Assembly (NCBI GenBank): GCA_025201345.1
Contig: JAIXMG010000004.1
Span: 1,178,001 to 1,242,000, forward strand
Direction: 5' to 3'
DNA length: 64,000 nucleotides
From: Thamnidium elegans
Taxonomy: Eukaryota > Mucoromycota > Mucoromycetes > Mucorales > Mucoraceae
This document shows, in pieces, positions 46,131 through 57,652 of this stretch (position 1 is its first letter; each line of letters begins with the position of its first letter). Under the pieces are notes generated by a model. It was given only the letters and a program-made list of their open reading frames with translations. It made no database searches and was not told the origin of the DNA. Both the position numbers and the translations under genes were made by a program.

Positions 46131-47235
46131 TTTATATTTCCTAAAGAATAAAAAATATTAGAAGGGTACTCTTTTTTCTTTTATATAGGTAACTAACCAA
46201 AGTAATTGAGACAAGTGGGAAGTATAAAAAGAAAAGAAAAAGAAACTTGGTAAAAAAAAATATATATAGACTATTTATAAAGTAATGAATTGAAGGGGGT
46301 GTAACAGGTCAAAACCGAAGGGTAAGAACATAGTCGCATGGTTATACTTTTTTTAAAAAAGAAAAAACGCCGGTAATATTCTCAATGATTTGCAAATCCC
46401 CCTTTACTCAAATATGTATCCTAGGTTTTAGTACACACATCTAATAACATTTAATTACTTTATTTTTCTCTGTAGTTGATAAGGAACAATTAGAAATGTC
46501 ACCTTTAATATAAGTGTTCACTAGTTATTGCTATTTTCGATAATAATACATGAAAGTTTTTTTTTATCTTGCAGTTTATAATTTGATATAGCAACTTAAC
46601 AGATTTTTTTTTTTCTCTTGCTAATTACGAACCGAAATAACTAGTAACTATGTTATTTTTTTTTTCTTCCATATGGTTTGTTCAGTTATATATTAAAAGT
46701 GTTTTATATCATTTCGTAGAACTTTTTTTTTTTAAAAAAAAAAAAAAAACTATCCAATGACGCTCTCTTGCAAGAGAAAATCCCATTTTTCAGATATTTA
46801 GAATTTGAACCCTCTTAAAGAAATGTTTATAAACATTTTTTATGCAGAATTTAGTCAAATGAGACTAATAAAATTCGGTATAAACCCGTAAAAGACTACA
46901 ATTATAATAAATATAATGATTTATACTCTGTATAAACACATGCGTCTTATGATTAATAACTTTAGTGTATAAAGAAGTGCCAATATTTATTTTTTCATAG
47001 TTAAAGCAAGTATAAATGACGAAAAGAAAAGAAAAAAAATGCGTAAAGTAATTTAAGGTAAGAATAATTGAAAAAAAAAGGGTAACTGAAAAAGGGTTTC
47101 TTTTTTTTTTTTTTAGTAACGAAAAGCCCAGATTTTTTTTTTTTCGTAATTTTTTTAAAAAAAAAAGAGTAGTGGGGGGGGGGGTTATATATATATATAT
47201 TCTATTTAAAGTCTAGGCTTTTCGTGAGCAGCAAT
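46131..47235. other. Intergenic, no gene seen
   Basis: 1.1 kb of AT-rich spacer, with a T-run/A-run palindrome at about 46723-46749, another near 47153-47167, and a G run near 47175. The TATA box above lies within it. No coding frame. Confidence 0.5.
46178..46187 (-). promoter_or_regulatory. TATA-like box of the cysteine-rich protein gene
   Basis: On the minus strand this reads as a TATATAAA-type box about 50 bp upstream of the ATG at 46130. Based on sequence and spacing only. Confidence 0.4.
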
Positions 47236-48472
47236 TCATTTACTTCCGGTAGCTTCAGACTCGAGTTCACTCAAGTAACGTTCAGCATCAAGAGCAGCCA
47301 TACAGCCAGAACCGGCAGAGGTGACGGCTTGACGATAACGCTTGTCTTGAACATCACCAGCAGCAAATAAACCAGGAACGTTAGTTTCAGAAGAGCCAGG
47401 GATGGTCTTGATATAACCATCTTCATCAAGGTCAACTTGACCCTTGACAAGAGCATTTGCGGGATCGTGACCAATGGCATAGAATAAACCATTTGCTTCA
47501 ATCTTACCAACTTCCTTGGTAACGTTGTTGATAGTAGCAACAGCATTTAAGAGGTTACCATCACCAAGAGTTTCAGTAGGAGAAACGTTGAAGTGAACAG
47601 TGACCTTGGGGTGAGACAAGAGACGCTTAGCCATAACCTTGGAAGCACGAAGTTGATCACGACGAACGAGAACATGAACCATGGAACCATCTACAATTTT
47701 GATAAAATTAATTATCTATATCAAAACGGAAATTTATCCCATTTTATCTTTTATCTCTCTTTCACTTGAAACACAAAAACTCTTTTTTAAATAATACTTA
47801 CATTTTGTGAGATAGATAGCTTCTTCAGCAGCAGAATCACCACCACCAATAACAACCAAAGGCTTGTTTCTGAAAATGGGAACAGCACCATCACAAACAG
47901 CACAAGCAGAGATACCATTTTGCCAGTAAATATCTTCACCAGGTAAATACATACGTCTAGCAGAGGCACCAGTAGCGATAACAACAGCATCGGCAGTATC
48001 AGTAGGTTCTTCTTGATCCTCAGATCCCTCACGCCAGATCTTGAAGGGGCGAGAAGAGGTATCGATCTTGGTAATAGTTTCGGTTTCAATAACAGCACCA
48101 CAGTTTTCAGACTGAGCACGCATTAAATCCATTAACTCACCACCCATTACTCCCTTGGGGAAACCAGGGAAATTCTCAACATCAGTAGTAGTAGTTAATT
48201 GACCACCGGGAGCAAATCCGTTAGCCATCATACCTTCGAAAACGATAGGTTCCAAGTTTGCACGAGCAAGATAAATAGCAGCGGTGTGACCTATTAGTAA
48301 TTAAGTTTTAGATAAAATAAGTAAATTTTTATTTTTGTATGTGTATGTTACCAGCAGGTCCTGAGCCGATAACGGCAACTTGACGATGTTGAGGAGCCAT
48401 ATTAAAAATTGAAGTAGTAAAGTTTCTACGAGAAGAAAAAGAAATACGCGAAAATAAACGAGAAGAAAGCAT
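47236..48472 (-). CDS. TRR1: Thioredoxin reductase
   Basis: NADPH-dependent flavoenzyme that reduces thioredoxin. Three exons (48472-48352, 48290-47802, 47690-47236) give 354 aa from the first ATG or 330 aa from the in-frame ATG at 48400. The FAD motif is [20 protein letters not shown]. The redox-active dithiol is CAVC (residues 170 and 173 in the long form), followed by the NADPH motif [13 protein letters not shown] and the C-terminal FAD motif [27 protein letters not shown]. The 24-residue extension [20 protein letters not shown] is rich in Arg and Ser with no acidic residue, like a mitochondrial presequence. The short start ([12 protein letters not shown]) matches cytosolic fungal enzymes. 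Low-molecular-weight type, not the animal selenoenzyme. Confidence 0.96.
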
Positions 48473-49752
48473 TATTTAAACAAAAAATCTCATCTATTAA
48501 ATAGGTGAGGGGTTTAATAACAAAAAATGAAAAAATAAAAAATATACCTAATTGTGACTGTCCAGTGAGCCAATCGTTTTATATATCTATTACAAAGCAA
48601 AGGAGTTCAGCTTCCAATAGAATCTTATTCTCTTTATGCCGTTTTTTTTTTTTTTTTTAAATGTAACAATAAGAAAAAAAAAGGGAAAACTCTATCATAT
48701 TTGTTTATACGCTTGTGGCTATGTTCACTCTTAAAAAAACACATACGACTAAAATAAACAAGCTTGAAAAAGCATTTTATCTTATATTTTATTCTAAATA
48801 ATCCCAAAAAATTAGAACATCGGGGTTTCAAACTAAGAAAATCCAAACTAAATAGGGTCACAGAACTTTTTTTTTTTCATGTCCCGGCTCGGGTATTACA
48901 ATGCTTAATAATATGTAGTTATCCAGTAACGAGAAGTGATACAGACAAAAAACTTTGTTTATTCCAAATGATGTAATTTTCTAATACATAGTAGATATAA
49001 TATCTCAGGATATAGTGGTATAGCTTTCTAATCGATATATACACAGTATAATAGTTTTTTATTCTTGTATTTGACAGTTTTTCACTTATTTTTTTATTTT
49101 TGTCTGAAAACATCTAGTGCTGGCTGGAAACAATTTCTTTCATAAGAAGCATCCTTGATTATACCCAGATTTTATTATGACTTATGCTCACAATAGTCGT
49201 ATAATACGAGATATATTATGGTTTTATATAAGTTTGATATATATGTATATATAAATTACATATATTACATACCTCAGTATCGTTACGCTTTCTTATAGTT
49301 ATCAGATCAATTTTTTTAAGCAGTGCTGGCTGGTTTCGAAGCCAGAAATTCTTCTGAAATGACAAATTTGGAATGCTTTGTTTCACAAACTATCCTACGA
49401 CAACATGCACGTTCTTCAAAGGTAATTTATAACACGGAAGATGCAGGATTTAATCATCTGTCTTTTGACGTATTAAACTACTTGATTTAGTCACCAAAAA
49501 ATATACTTGGTCTAACAGAGACTATTTTTTTTGGTTTTGGCGTAGTTAAATACATTGTTAACATTTTTATAATTAAACTGCAAAGCTATTCATATTAGAT
49601 GTAAAAATTAGAAAAAATTGTCTTTAAGGGGTAATATATCATATACTTCTGAAAAAACAAAAATTCGTAAGGTTTATCACTTGTTTTGATGATTTTATGA
49701 TTGTATCTGATAACATCTGGTTACATATAACGATAGTTTAAGTGATTCTTTA

Positions 49753-49785
<33 letters not shown>

Positions 49786-50194
49786 GCTGACATGGAAGGT
49801 CAGAAATGACTTTTTGCTTATAAAAATACCCATGATTATAACCATGTTCTTTTGGTAGGTATACTTACGCTATTACATATAAATCATTATTTATTTATCG
49901 ATTATACTTGAAAAATTACATTGTTACTTTGAATAAGCACTAAAAAAATAAAAAATGCTTCGTGTGCAGCTTTTACATATTTTATTACTGGATTTATAAT
50001 TATCTCGAAACAATACGACAGCGCAAAAAGAAAGGGGGGGGAGTCAACTTAATTACTGTTAAAAAAAAACTCGAAACAAGAGACATCAAAGCCTAAAAAT
50101 AGGATTATACACGCATCTTAAAATGGAAAAAAAAAATATTAACCAAGTGAATATCTATTTTCCGCCAAAACCTCACACTTTTTTTTTTAGTATC
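48473..50194. other. Intergenic between divergent genes
   Basis: 1.7 kb separating thioredoxin reductase from the GT49-like gene. It includes a 35-T run near 49754-49784 and a short imperfect palindrome CTGGCTGGTTTCGAAGCCAG near 49326. Upstream of 50195 an ATG at 50123 is in frame but leads through AT-rich text and a possible acceptor (TTTTTTAG at about 50190). No further gene is seen. Confidence 0.45.
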
Positions 50195-51958
50195 ATGTCT
50201 GATGCTAGCTTACCCACCGTAAGACCAAAACATTCTCGGTCAACGTCCATTACGACGCAAAAAAAATCGACTCATCAAAGAAAGCCCTCACTAAACCAAT
50301 TACCAATCAACAGTTCCGAGAATATTAAACGTACTCGAACCAGCATCAGCAGCACCACTAGCAGCACCACTAATAAAAGTAATGTGCCTGGTTTTTTGAA
50401 CGGCATCATCTCTCGAGTGTTTACTTTTTTGAATCCAACTGGACCACTTTTACCTCATTCGAAACATACAAATGCTTTTGGTGGTACTATAAAGAGCTCC
50501 TTTATTTCTCGTTTATTTCAATCCCGTTTAGTTCGTGTATTCACTTTGTTTTATGTCATCTTTTCGGTTTGTTTAACGGTACAACATTCTTGGCATTATA
50601 TAATGTCTCCAAAAGAAAATTCTGCCAAGGAACCAAGTATAGGTTTAGATGAAAAGTTTAATGATGAATGGAAACCTCAAAGAACTTATGACCAAGGTAA
50701 CAAAAAAAATTTTTTTTTTTATTTATTAAAACAAATGATTGATATATGTATATTGTATTTTAGAGGATTCGTATTCACTTCTTGATCAAATGAGTCATGG
50801 ATTAAAAATGCACAAGTTATTTAGTAAGAGTTATTATGATGCAGCTAGACAAATTCAACCATTTTGGTTAAAAGCAACCAATGTTCCCGAGAAGGATGAA
50901 GTGACTATTGTGACTACAGTTACAGCCGATACATGGGATGAATTAGTTCAATTGACAGGTTACTGGGAAGGTAAATATATATATATATACATCTATTATT
51001 ATTATTATCAGGCTCATTTAAATATATAACCATTTAGGCCCTATCTCTGCATTTATTCATATTGAGCAAGATGATGACGAATCAATTGAAATGATTAAAC
51101 AAGAATATTTAAATACACCAGACTTATACAAGAATGTCGATCTTCATTTAGCACAAATTCCAGGAGACAAATTATCAGTCTTGTTTCCTCGTAACGCAGA
51201 GCGTAACTTGGCTAGATTATTATCCTCCACTGATTACATTATGGATTTACCACCTCATGTTATACCTGCAACCGATTTACGACTTACGTTAGAAAAGAAC
51301 AAGGACAGTATTGATCAATTATTACGATCAGGAGATATTTTAGCCTTGCCTACATTTCAATTTAGCAATGTCTATACTACACGTGAGGATGTACCTTATG
51401 ATAAATCAGATTTGATTTTAGCCATCAGTCAAGGTAAAATGTTTTTAGATGATAAACATTGGAAAGAAAATGAAGGACCCACTGATTTAGAGAAATGGAT
51501 GGATGCAGAATCAATCTATTCAATTGAGAAATATGAATTTCATTATGAACCTGTTATTATTGAAAGCAAAACTGTTCAACCTTGGTGTTCAGAAAGGTTT
51601 TTGGATAGTAGAGCTGCTTGTATATTTGCTAGTTATTTACAAGGAAATGAAATTTGGGTTTTACCTTCAGATTATATGGTCCAAATGCCAAAACCAATGG
51701 ATCCCGAGGTTTCGGATTTTGACGTAAGTTTTTTTTTTTTTTTGTCGCACGTATAAAAAAATAAGTAACTAAAAAAACGTTTAGAATGTTGTCGAAAATA
51801 GAATTTACGCCAAGTTTTATTGGGAGCAGTGTGTACATCATGCTAGACAATTAGATGCTTTAGGTCTTTGGAAGACACCTCGTTCTCAACATATTCGTAG
51901 TCAATGTTCTCGTGTCATTCAAAACTGGGGTAAAGGTTTAATCGGTAAACCTGAATAA
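50195..51958 (+). CDS. GT49-like type II membrane glycosyltransferase
   Basis: Four exons (50195-50696, 50764-50970, 51038-51723, 51785-51958) give 522 aa. A Ser/Thr-rich cytosolic tail of about 110 residues precedes one membrane segment (about 112-131, RVFTLFYVIFSVCLTVQ), so the rest would be Golgi/ER-lumenal. The lumenal part looks like the LARGE/B4GAT1-type (GT49) domain: VTIVTTVTADTWDELVQLTGYWEGPISAF at the start, FPRNAERNLARLLSSTDYIMD in the middle, and WCSERFLDSRAACIFASYLQGNEIWVLPSDYMVQ near the end. At the place where these enzymes normally have an acidic DxD-type metal site the sequence reads YIMDLPPHV (about 303-311), so catalysis is uncertain. Start chosen at the Ser-rich MSDASLPTVR. 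Confidence 0.72.
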
Positions 51959-52181
51959 TAAAATAAAAAAGACGAGATTTGTATACATACAGGGTTTAAT
52001 AATATAAAAAACCTGGCTAAAATGGGGAACTTTTTTTTTTTTTTTTTTTTACTCATAGGGGATAACCTCATGATTTCATTTGTAAACAACTTTGAAGCAT
52101 GAATTAAAAAGGAAAGGGGTAAAAATAAAAATAAAAAAAAAAACTTTTTTTTTCTTTCCCTTTCTCTTATTTTCTCCTTAT

Positions 52182-53211
52182 ATGTCTGGTTATCCCTCAC
52201 ATTATCCTTCTTGTGCTCAAGAAGAAAGAGATGAACTGTACGAATAATAATAATAATAATAAAACTCGTAATTTGTATTCACGGTTAACTCTCTCTTTTT
52301 TTTAATAGAGCCTACGAACTAGTAGTTTGTCAACAACCTTTACATGCACGCATGTGTGGCTTTGGTGAAAAGGATCGTAGACCTATAGACCCACCACCTA
52401 TCGTACAACTTATTGTAAGAGAAAAAGGTCAAGAAACTTGGGTTGACTTACAGTAAGTTTTATTTTTGTTGCAGTTTCAAAAATGGAGTAACTCATCCTC
52501 TTTTTTTTTTGTTTTTTTTTTGTTTACCGTAGATCCTTACAAACTCCTTTTTTTGTATTGCATGTTACGTTGTGGTCAGCTGATGGAACGGAAGAACGCA
52601 ACATTATATCGAACCCGCCCAAATGTACTCGTGTTCTAATGGGCTCTTTAGTTAGCTCACCTAGTTTATTAAAGAACACACAAGGTCAGCAAGGTCTTTA
52701 TTTTGCTTTCCCTGACTTGAGTATAAGAACAGAAGGGCAATATTCATTACGATTTTCTCTCATTAAATTAGTTAGTTCTGATTTTCGACAAGGTGCTAAA
52801 TCAAAAATAATTGCTCAAGTATTTTCGGATCCATTTACTGTTTATTCTGCTAAAAAAGTAAGTTTATTTTTTTCTTTTCTTTTTTTTTCTTTTTTTTTGC
52901 TGCATATGAAAATAACAATGCTCTTTTGAATTCTAGTTTCCAGGAATGACAGGTGTGTAACCCTATATATTTATGTAGTGAGCTAAAAACTAATCAATAC
53001 ATGTATACATATATAGAATCAACAGAGTTATCAAAGATTTTCGCTAAACAAGGTTTAAAAATCCCTATAAGAAATGACGGTAAGTATTATATGATCTTTC
53101 TTTTTTTTTATTTATTTATATTTTTTATTTGCATTAAATCTATCACAATATATGGGCCTTTTTTTTAATTCGTATATAAATAATTTAGTGAGGGCTAAAA
53201 AAGTTGATTAA
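52182..53211 (+). CDS. Velvet-domain regulator, first copy
   Basis: Fungal transcriptional regulator of development and secondary metabolism with an NF-kappaB-like DNA-binding velvet fold. Six exons (52182-52237, 52309-52452, 52533-52857, 52937-52952, 53017-53079, 53189-53211) give 208 aa. Diagnostic blocks are ARMCGFGEKDRRPIDPPPIVQL, FFVLHVTLWSADG, LMGSLVSSPSLL, LYFAFPDLSIRTEGQYSLRFSL and [36 protein letters not shown]. Short for the family: nearly all of it is velvet domain, closest in layout to VosA/VelB-like proteins, without a long C-terminal region. A 16-nt exon and a 23-nt last exon make it easy to miss. Another velvet gene lies 3 kb downstream with only threonyl-tRNA synthetase between. 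Confidence 0.9.
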
Positions 53212-53313
53212 ATAATAAAGCATACAAATAAAATAAAAAAAAACCACTTGTTAATCTTTGACAAACCTTGACTCACAGAGGGAAAAAAAAAACCGCAGTT
53301 CTTCATGGTGGCT

Positions 53314-53320
53314 TATAAAT
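53314..53320 (+). promoter_or_regulatory. TATA box of threonyl-tRNA synthetase
   Basis: TATAAAT about 92 bp upstream of the THS1 ATG, followed by a pyrimidine-rich CCTTCCTCCCTCCCCCC stretch near 53323-53340. Typical placement for a strongly expressed gene. Confidence 0.45.
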
Positions 53321-53411
53321 ACCCTTCCTCCCTCCCCCCTCCTCACAGATTAATAAAAAAGCAAATTTTTTTTATTTACAAACTCCTCTCTTTCTTAACT
53401 CATTTTAAACC

Positions 53412-54082
53412 ATGTCAGCTCCTCAAGAAGCTCAACCCAAGGTTGAAAAGAAGCCTAAGGCCCCTAAGGCTGCCAAATCAAAGGATGCTGGTAGCAGTTT
53501 CCCTCTCGAGGTAAAACAAATAAAATAATAAAAAACGCGATAGTTTTTCTCATTAAACTTATATTTTAATGAATGTATAGATGACACCTGCTCCTGAATA
53601 TCTTCAACACCGTATCGAAATGTTTGACAAGTTGAAGGCTGCTGCCGATGCTGAAATTGCCAGTATGTTTTTTTTTTTTTTTTTTTTTTTTGCAAGTGAA
53701 CTTATATAAATGTATTTAGATAAACCTCGTGAACCCATTACCATTACTTTACCTGACGGTACTGCCAAGGAAGGTATCTCTTGGGAAACCACTCCTCTTT
53801 CAGTTGCCCTTGGTATTGCCAAGTCTTTAGCTGAACGTACAGTTATCTCCAAGGTGGATGGTGAACTTTGGGATTTGACTCGTCCTTTAGAAGCTTCTTG
53901 TTCTTTAGAACTTATAGACTTTGAAAATGATGAAGGTAAGATGGTCTTTTGGCATTCTTCTGCCCATATGTTGGGTGAAGCTTGTGAAAGACATTATGGT
54001 TGTAACCTCTGTATTGGTCCTCCATTGAAGGAGGGTGGTTTCTATTATGAAATGGGTCTTCAGGAACGGTAAGTTTTACATA

Positions 54083-54118
<36 letters not shown>

Positions 54119-55896
54119 GTTTTGTGCCGATAAAAAGATTAATTTTTTTTTATGTAGTGCTGTCAATCAACAAGATTATCCTAACCTTGAAAAGTTGGTT
54201 AATCAATTCGCAAAGGAAAAGCAAAACTTTGAACGTCTTGTTATTTCCAAGGAAGATATTCTGGAAATGTTCAAACATAACCCTTATAAGGTTCATATTA
54301 TTAATGACAAGATTCCCGATGGTACTTCTACCACTGTGTATCGTTGCGGTCCCTTGATTGATTTATGTCGTGGTCCTCACGTTCCTCACACTGGTCGTGT
54401 TAAGGCATTCGCTGTCACCAAGAACTCTTCTTCTTACTTTTTAGGCGATGCTAAGAACGATTCCCTTCAACGTATCTATGGTATCTCTTTCCCCGATAAG
54501 AAGCAAATGACTGAATATAAAAAGTTTATTGAGGAAGCTGCTAAGCGTGATCACCGTAAGATTGGTAAGGAACAAGAACTTTTCTTTTTCCATGAATTAT
54601 CTCCTGGTTCAGCCTTTATGTTACCTCATGGTACTCGTATCTATAACGCTTTAATGGATGTTATCAAGGAAGAATATAGTCAACGTGGATTTACTGAGGT
54701 TATTACTCCCAATATGTTCAACTTGAAACTTTGGAATCAATCTGGTCATGCTCAAAAGTATAAGGAAAACATGTTCTGTCTTGAAGTTGATAAGGAAGAA
54801 TTTGCTTTAAAGCCAATGAATTGTCCTGGTCATTGTTTGATGTTTGGTCATAAGGAAAGAAGTTATCGTGATTTACCTGTTCGTTTTGCTGATTTCGGTG
54901 TTCTTCATCGTAATGAGTTCTCTGGTGCTCTTTCTGGTTTGACTCGTGTCCGTCGTTTCCAACAAGATGATGCTCATATTTTCTGTCGTACAGATCAGGT
55001 AAAGTATAATAACTTACTGATAAAAAAAAAAAATTAAATGGGTTTGGGTTTAGATCGAGGAAGAAATGGCCGGTTGTTTCGATTTCTTAAACCAAGTTTA
55101 TGGTGTTTTTGGTTTTGAATTCCATTTAAAGCTTTCTACTCGTCCCGAAAATTATATTGGTGAGCTTAGTGTTTGGGATAGTGCCGAAAAGGTAAGATAT
55201 TATATATATATATTACTTATATTAATTGAAACTAATATATATATATATATTTAGATGTTGGAAGATTCATTAAACCGTTTCACTGCTACTAAGGGTACTA
55301 CTTGGGAATTAGATCCTGGAGATGGTGCTTTCTATGGTCCCAAGATTGATATTGTTATTTCTGATGCACTTAAGCGTAAACATCAATGTGCTACTATTCA
55401 ACTTGATTTCCAATTACCTGAACGTTTCAAGTTAGAATACCGTACTGATGGATCTGAAGATGCTATGGCTCGTCCTGTTATTATTCACCGTGCTATTTTA
55501 GGTTCTGTTGAACGTATGATGGGTATTGTTATTGAACATTTCGCTGGTAAATTCCCATTCTGGTTATCTCCTCGTCAAATTCAAGTTGTACCTGTTGCTG
55601 CTGCATTTAATGATTATGCAAAGGAAATTGTATCCAAATTGGTTTCACTTGGTATTTATGCTGATGCTGATTTAAGTGACAACACTCTCAATAAGAAGAT
55701 TAGAAACAGTGAAATTGCTCAATATAACTTTATTTTTGTCGTTGGTGAAGTTGAAGCTACTACTCGTTCTGTCAACGTACGTAACAGAGATGATGTTGGA
55801 ACTAAGGCAAAGGGTCAAACCATTCCTTTGGATGATATTATTAAGGGTGCTGTTCAATTGAAGGAATCCAGAAGCTTAGAAAACAAGCTTGTTTAA
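53412..55896 (+). CDS. THS1: Threonyl-tRNA synthetase
   Basis: Class II aminoacyl-tRNA synthetase that charges tRNA-Thr in the cytosol (and possibly mitochondria). Six exons (53412-53510, 53581-53662, 53720-54068, 54158-54998, 55054-55191, 55255-55896) give 716 aa. A Lys/Ala-rich N-tail leads to the TGS domain ([13 protein letters not shown]), the editing domain ([16 protein letters not shown], then [10 protein letters not shown]), and the catalytic core (motif 1 [27 protein letters not shown]; motif 2 [28 protein letters not shown]; motif 3 [16 protein letters not shown]). The anticodon-binding domain contains [13 protein letters not shown]. Codon bias is of the highly expressed type, like transaldolase. 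The third intron carries a 33-A run. Confidence 0.98.
54084..54116. repeat. 33-A homopolymer in THS1 intron
   Basis: Perfect poly(A) run in the intron at 54069-54157. A similar 33-A run is in an intron of the channel gene at 18857-18889. Confidence 0.9.
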
Positions 55897-56153
55897 GAAA
55901 TAAATTCTTTTTTTTTTTTTTCTAATAAAAGATGGTCACTTTTTTCTTTTTTTTTTATCTTATTTATTTTCCTTTTTTTTAATTATTTCCTTTTTACTTT
56001 TTTAATCGCTTCTCTTCTTTATTCCTAAAAAAAGAAAAAAGAACACGCTGAGAACACGCTGAGAAGCCGAAAAGAACTTCGTAGAAAATTAAATCTTCCC
56101 TTTCTTCTTTCTCTTTCTTTTTTCTTTAAAAAAGTACAATACATATAATAATA

Positions 56154-56245
56154 ATGACATCAATAAATATACCACCGCCGTTAGGTTTGGGTCGCCCAAG
56201 CCAAAAGAGTAAAAAATACAAACTAGGTAAATAAGAGTTAAAAGG

Positions 56246-56277
<32 letters not shown>

Positions 56278-57382
56278 ACTATTATTAAACTCCTTTAAAA
56301 AAAAAATATATAGTCATTATACAAAATCCAGTTCGAGCTAGGTGTTGTGGGTTTGGCGAGAAAGATAGAAGACCTATTGACCCACCACCTATCTTACAAC
56401 TATTTATTGAAAAACCTGACGGAAGTCTACAAAATGCACAGTAAACGAAAAAAAAGAAAAAGAAATTACGATAAACGATACTATAATAGTTTCTAACTTT
56501 TTTTTTTTTTTTTTTTTTTTTTAATAGTGAAGACGAAAGTAATTTATCACTGTTTGTAGTGCAATGTGATCTTGTTTCAGAAGATGGAAAAGAACAACGA
56601 AGTCATGTATTTAATCCATCCTCAGCTACTTCACCACCTACATCAAGCGGTATTAATTTATTGAAACTCACACCAATTATAAAGGTTTGGCTAACTTCCA
56701 TACGATAGAATCTGTACCAACCACAGGCACTTTGCTAACCTTTCATGACCCAGCACCAACAAGGTCCTTAATGGGTGCTGTCGTTTCAAATGCGTACCAA
56801 TTAACCAATGGTGAAAACAAACCTGGTATTTTTTTCGTTTTTCAAGATCTATCCGTTAGGATTGAAGGTCGATTCCGTTTGAAATTTATGTTTATGAATT
56901 TGTCTGCAGGGTAAAAAAAAAAAAAAAAACCCTATTTTATGACATGTATGTAACTTTATATATATATATATATACATATATAGTGATCCTCTTACTATGA
57001 GTACACAAGTATCTGATGATGTCTTATCGAACTCATTTACTGTTTATTCAGCAAAGAATTTTCCTGGTATGACAGGTAAGGATTTTTTTGTTTCTCACGT
57101 TTTGAAGTTGGGGTGTACTTACTTGTATATACTATACTTATGTGTTATTTAGATTCTACGGCAGTATCACAATGCTTTGCTCAACAAGGTATCAAAATAT
57201 CAATAAGAAAAGGTAGGAGGATTCGTCGAATAGATGATCGAACTTATGATACAGAAACTGATCGACAATCAGCACCAAAAAAAAACTCTAGTAATCAACT
57301 AGCTGCGGAGGAAGAAGAACCACAAAAGACTGTTTATAGGCGTATCGATATTTCCACTTACTTGACACCATCTTCTTCTTAA
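56154..57382 (+). CDS. Velvet-domain regulator, second copy
   Basis: Six exons (56154-56226, 56314-56440, 56528-56649, 56709-56910, 56984-57075, 57153-57382) give 281 aa. The Pro-rich start MTSINIPPPLGLGR is followed by the velvet domain: ARCCGFGEKDRRPIDPPPILQLFIE, LFVVQCDLVSEDGKEQ, RSLMGAVVSNAYQL, IFFVFQDLSVRIEGRFRLKFMFMNL and FTVYSAKNFPGMTDSTAVSQCFAQQGIKISIRK. The third intron (59 nt, 56650-56708) was chosen because it has a GCTAAC branch point 14 nt before its AG and joins frames cleanly; the smaller alternative would be 35 nt. The basic C-terminal tail (GRRIRRIDDRTYD, RQSAPKKNSS) could hold a nuclear localisation signal. Velvet proteins act as homo- or heterodimers. Confidence 0.9.
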
Positions 57383-57652
57383 CACCCTTTTTTTCTTTGA
57401 AAAAAAAAATACTCTGCTATTATTAAAACCACATTTTGTACATATATTGCTCTCTTTCACTCTCGCTCATGGTTACACTGAAATTATAAAATAATAAAAT
57501 TTGTACCTGTCGCTTTAAAAAAAAAAACTTTTTCGTTATTAGAGCTCCTATAGTAACCCCTTCTCCCTTTCCCCCTTTTTTATTTCTTTCTCTTTAAAAG
57601 CTTATTTCTTTTTCTTTCTTACTTTTATTTTAACTAGTTGCAAAAAAGAAAA

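Noticed and set aside
50123..50194. Upstream in-frame ATG of the GT49-like gene
   Set aside because: It adds a Lys/Asn/Phe-rich stretch running through a T tract with a likely acceptor just before the better start at 50195.
56650..56684. 35-nt intron in the second velvet gene
   Set aside because: The alternative 59-nt intron has a good branch point and also keeps the frame; 35 nt would be unusually short here.
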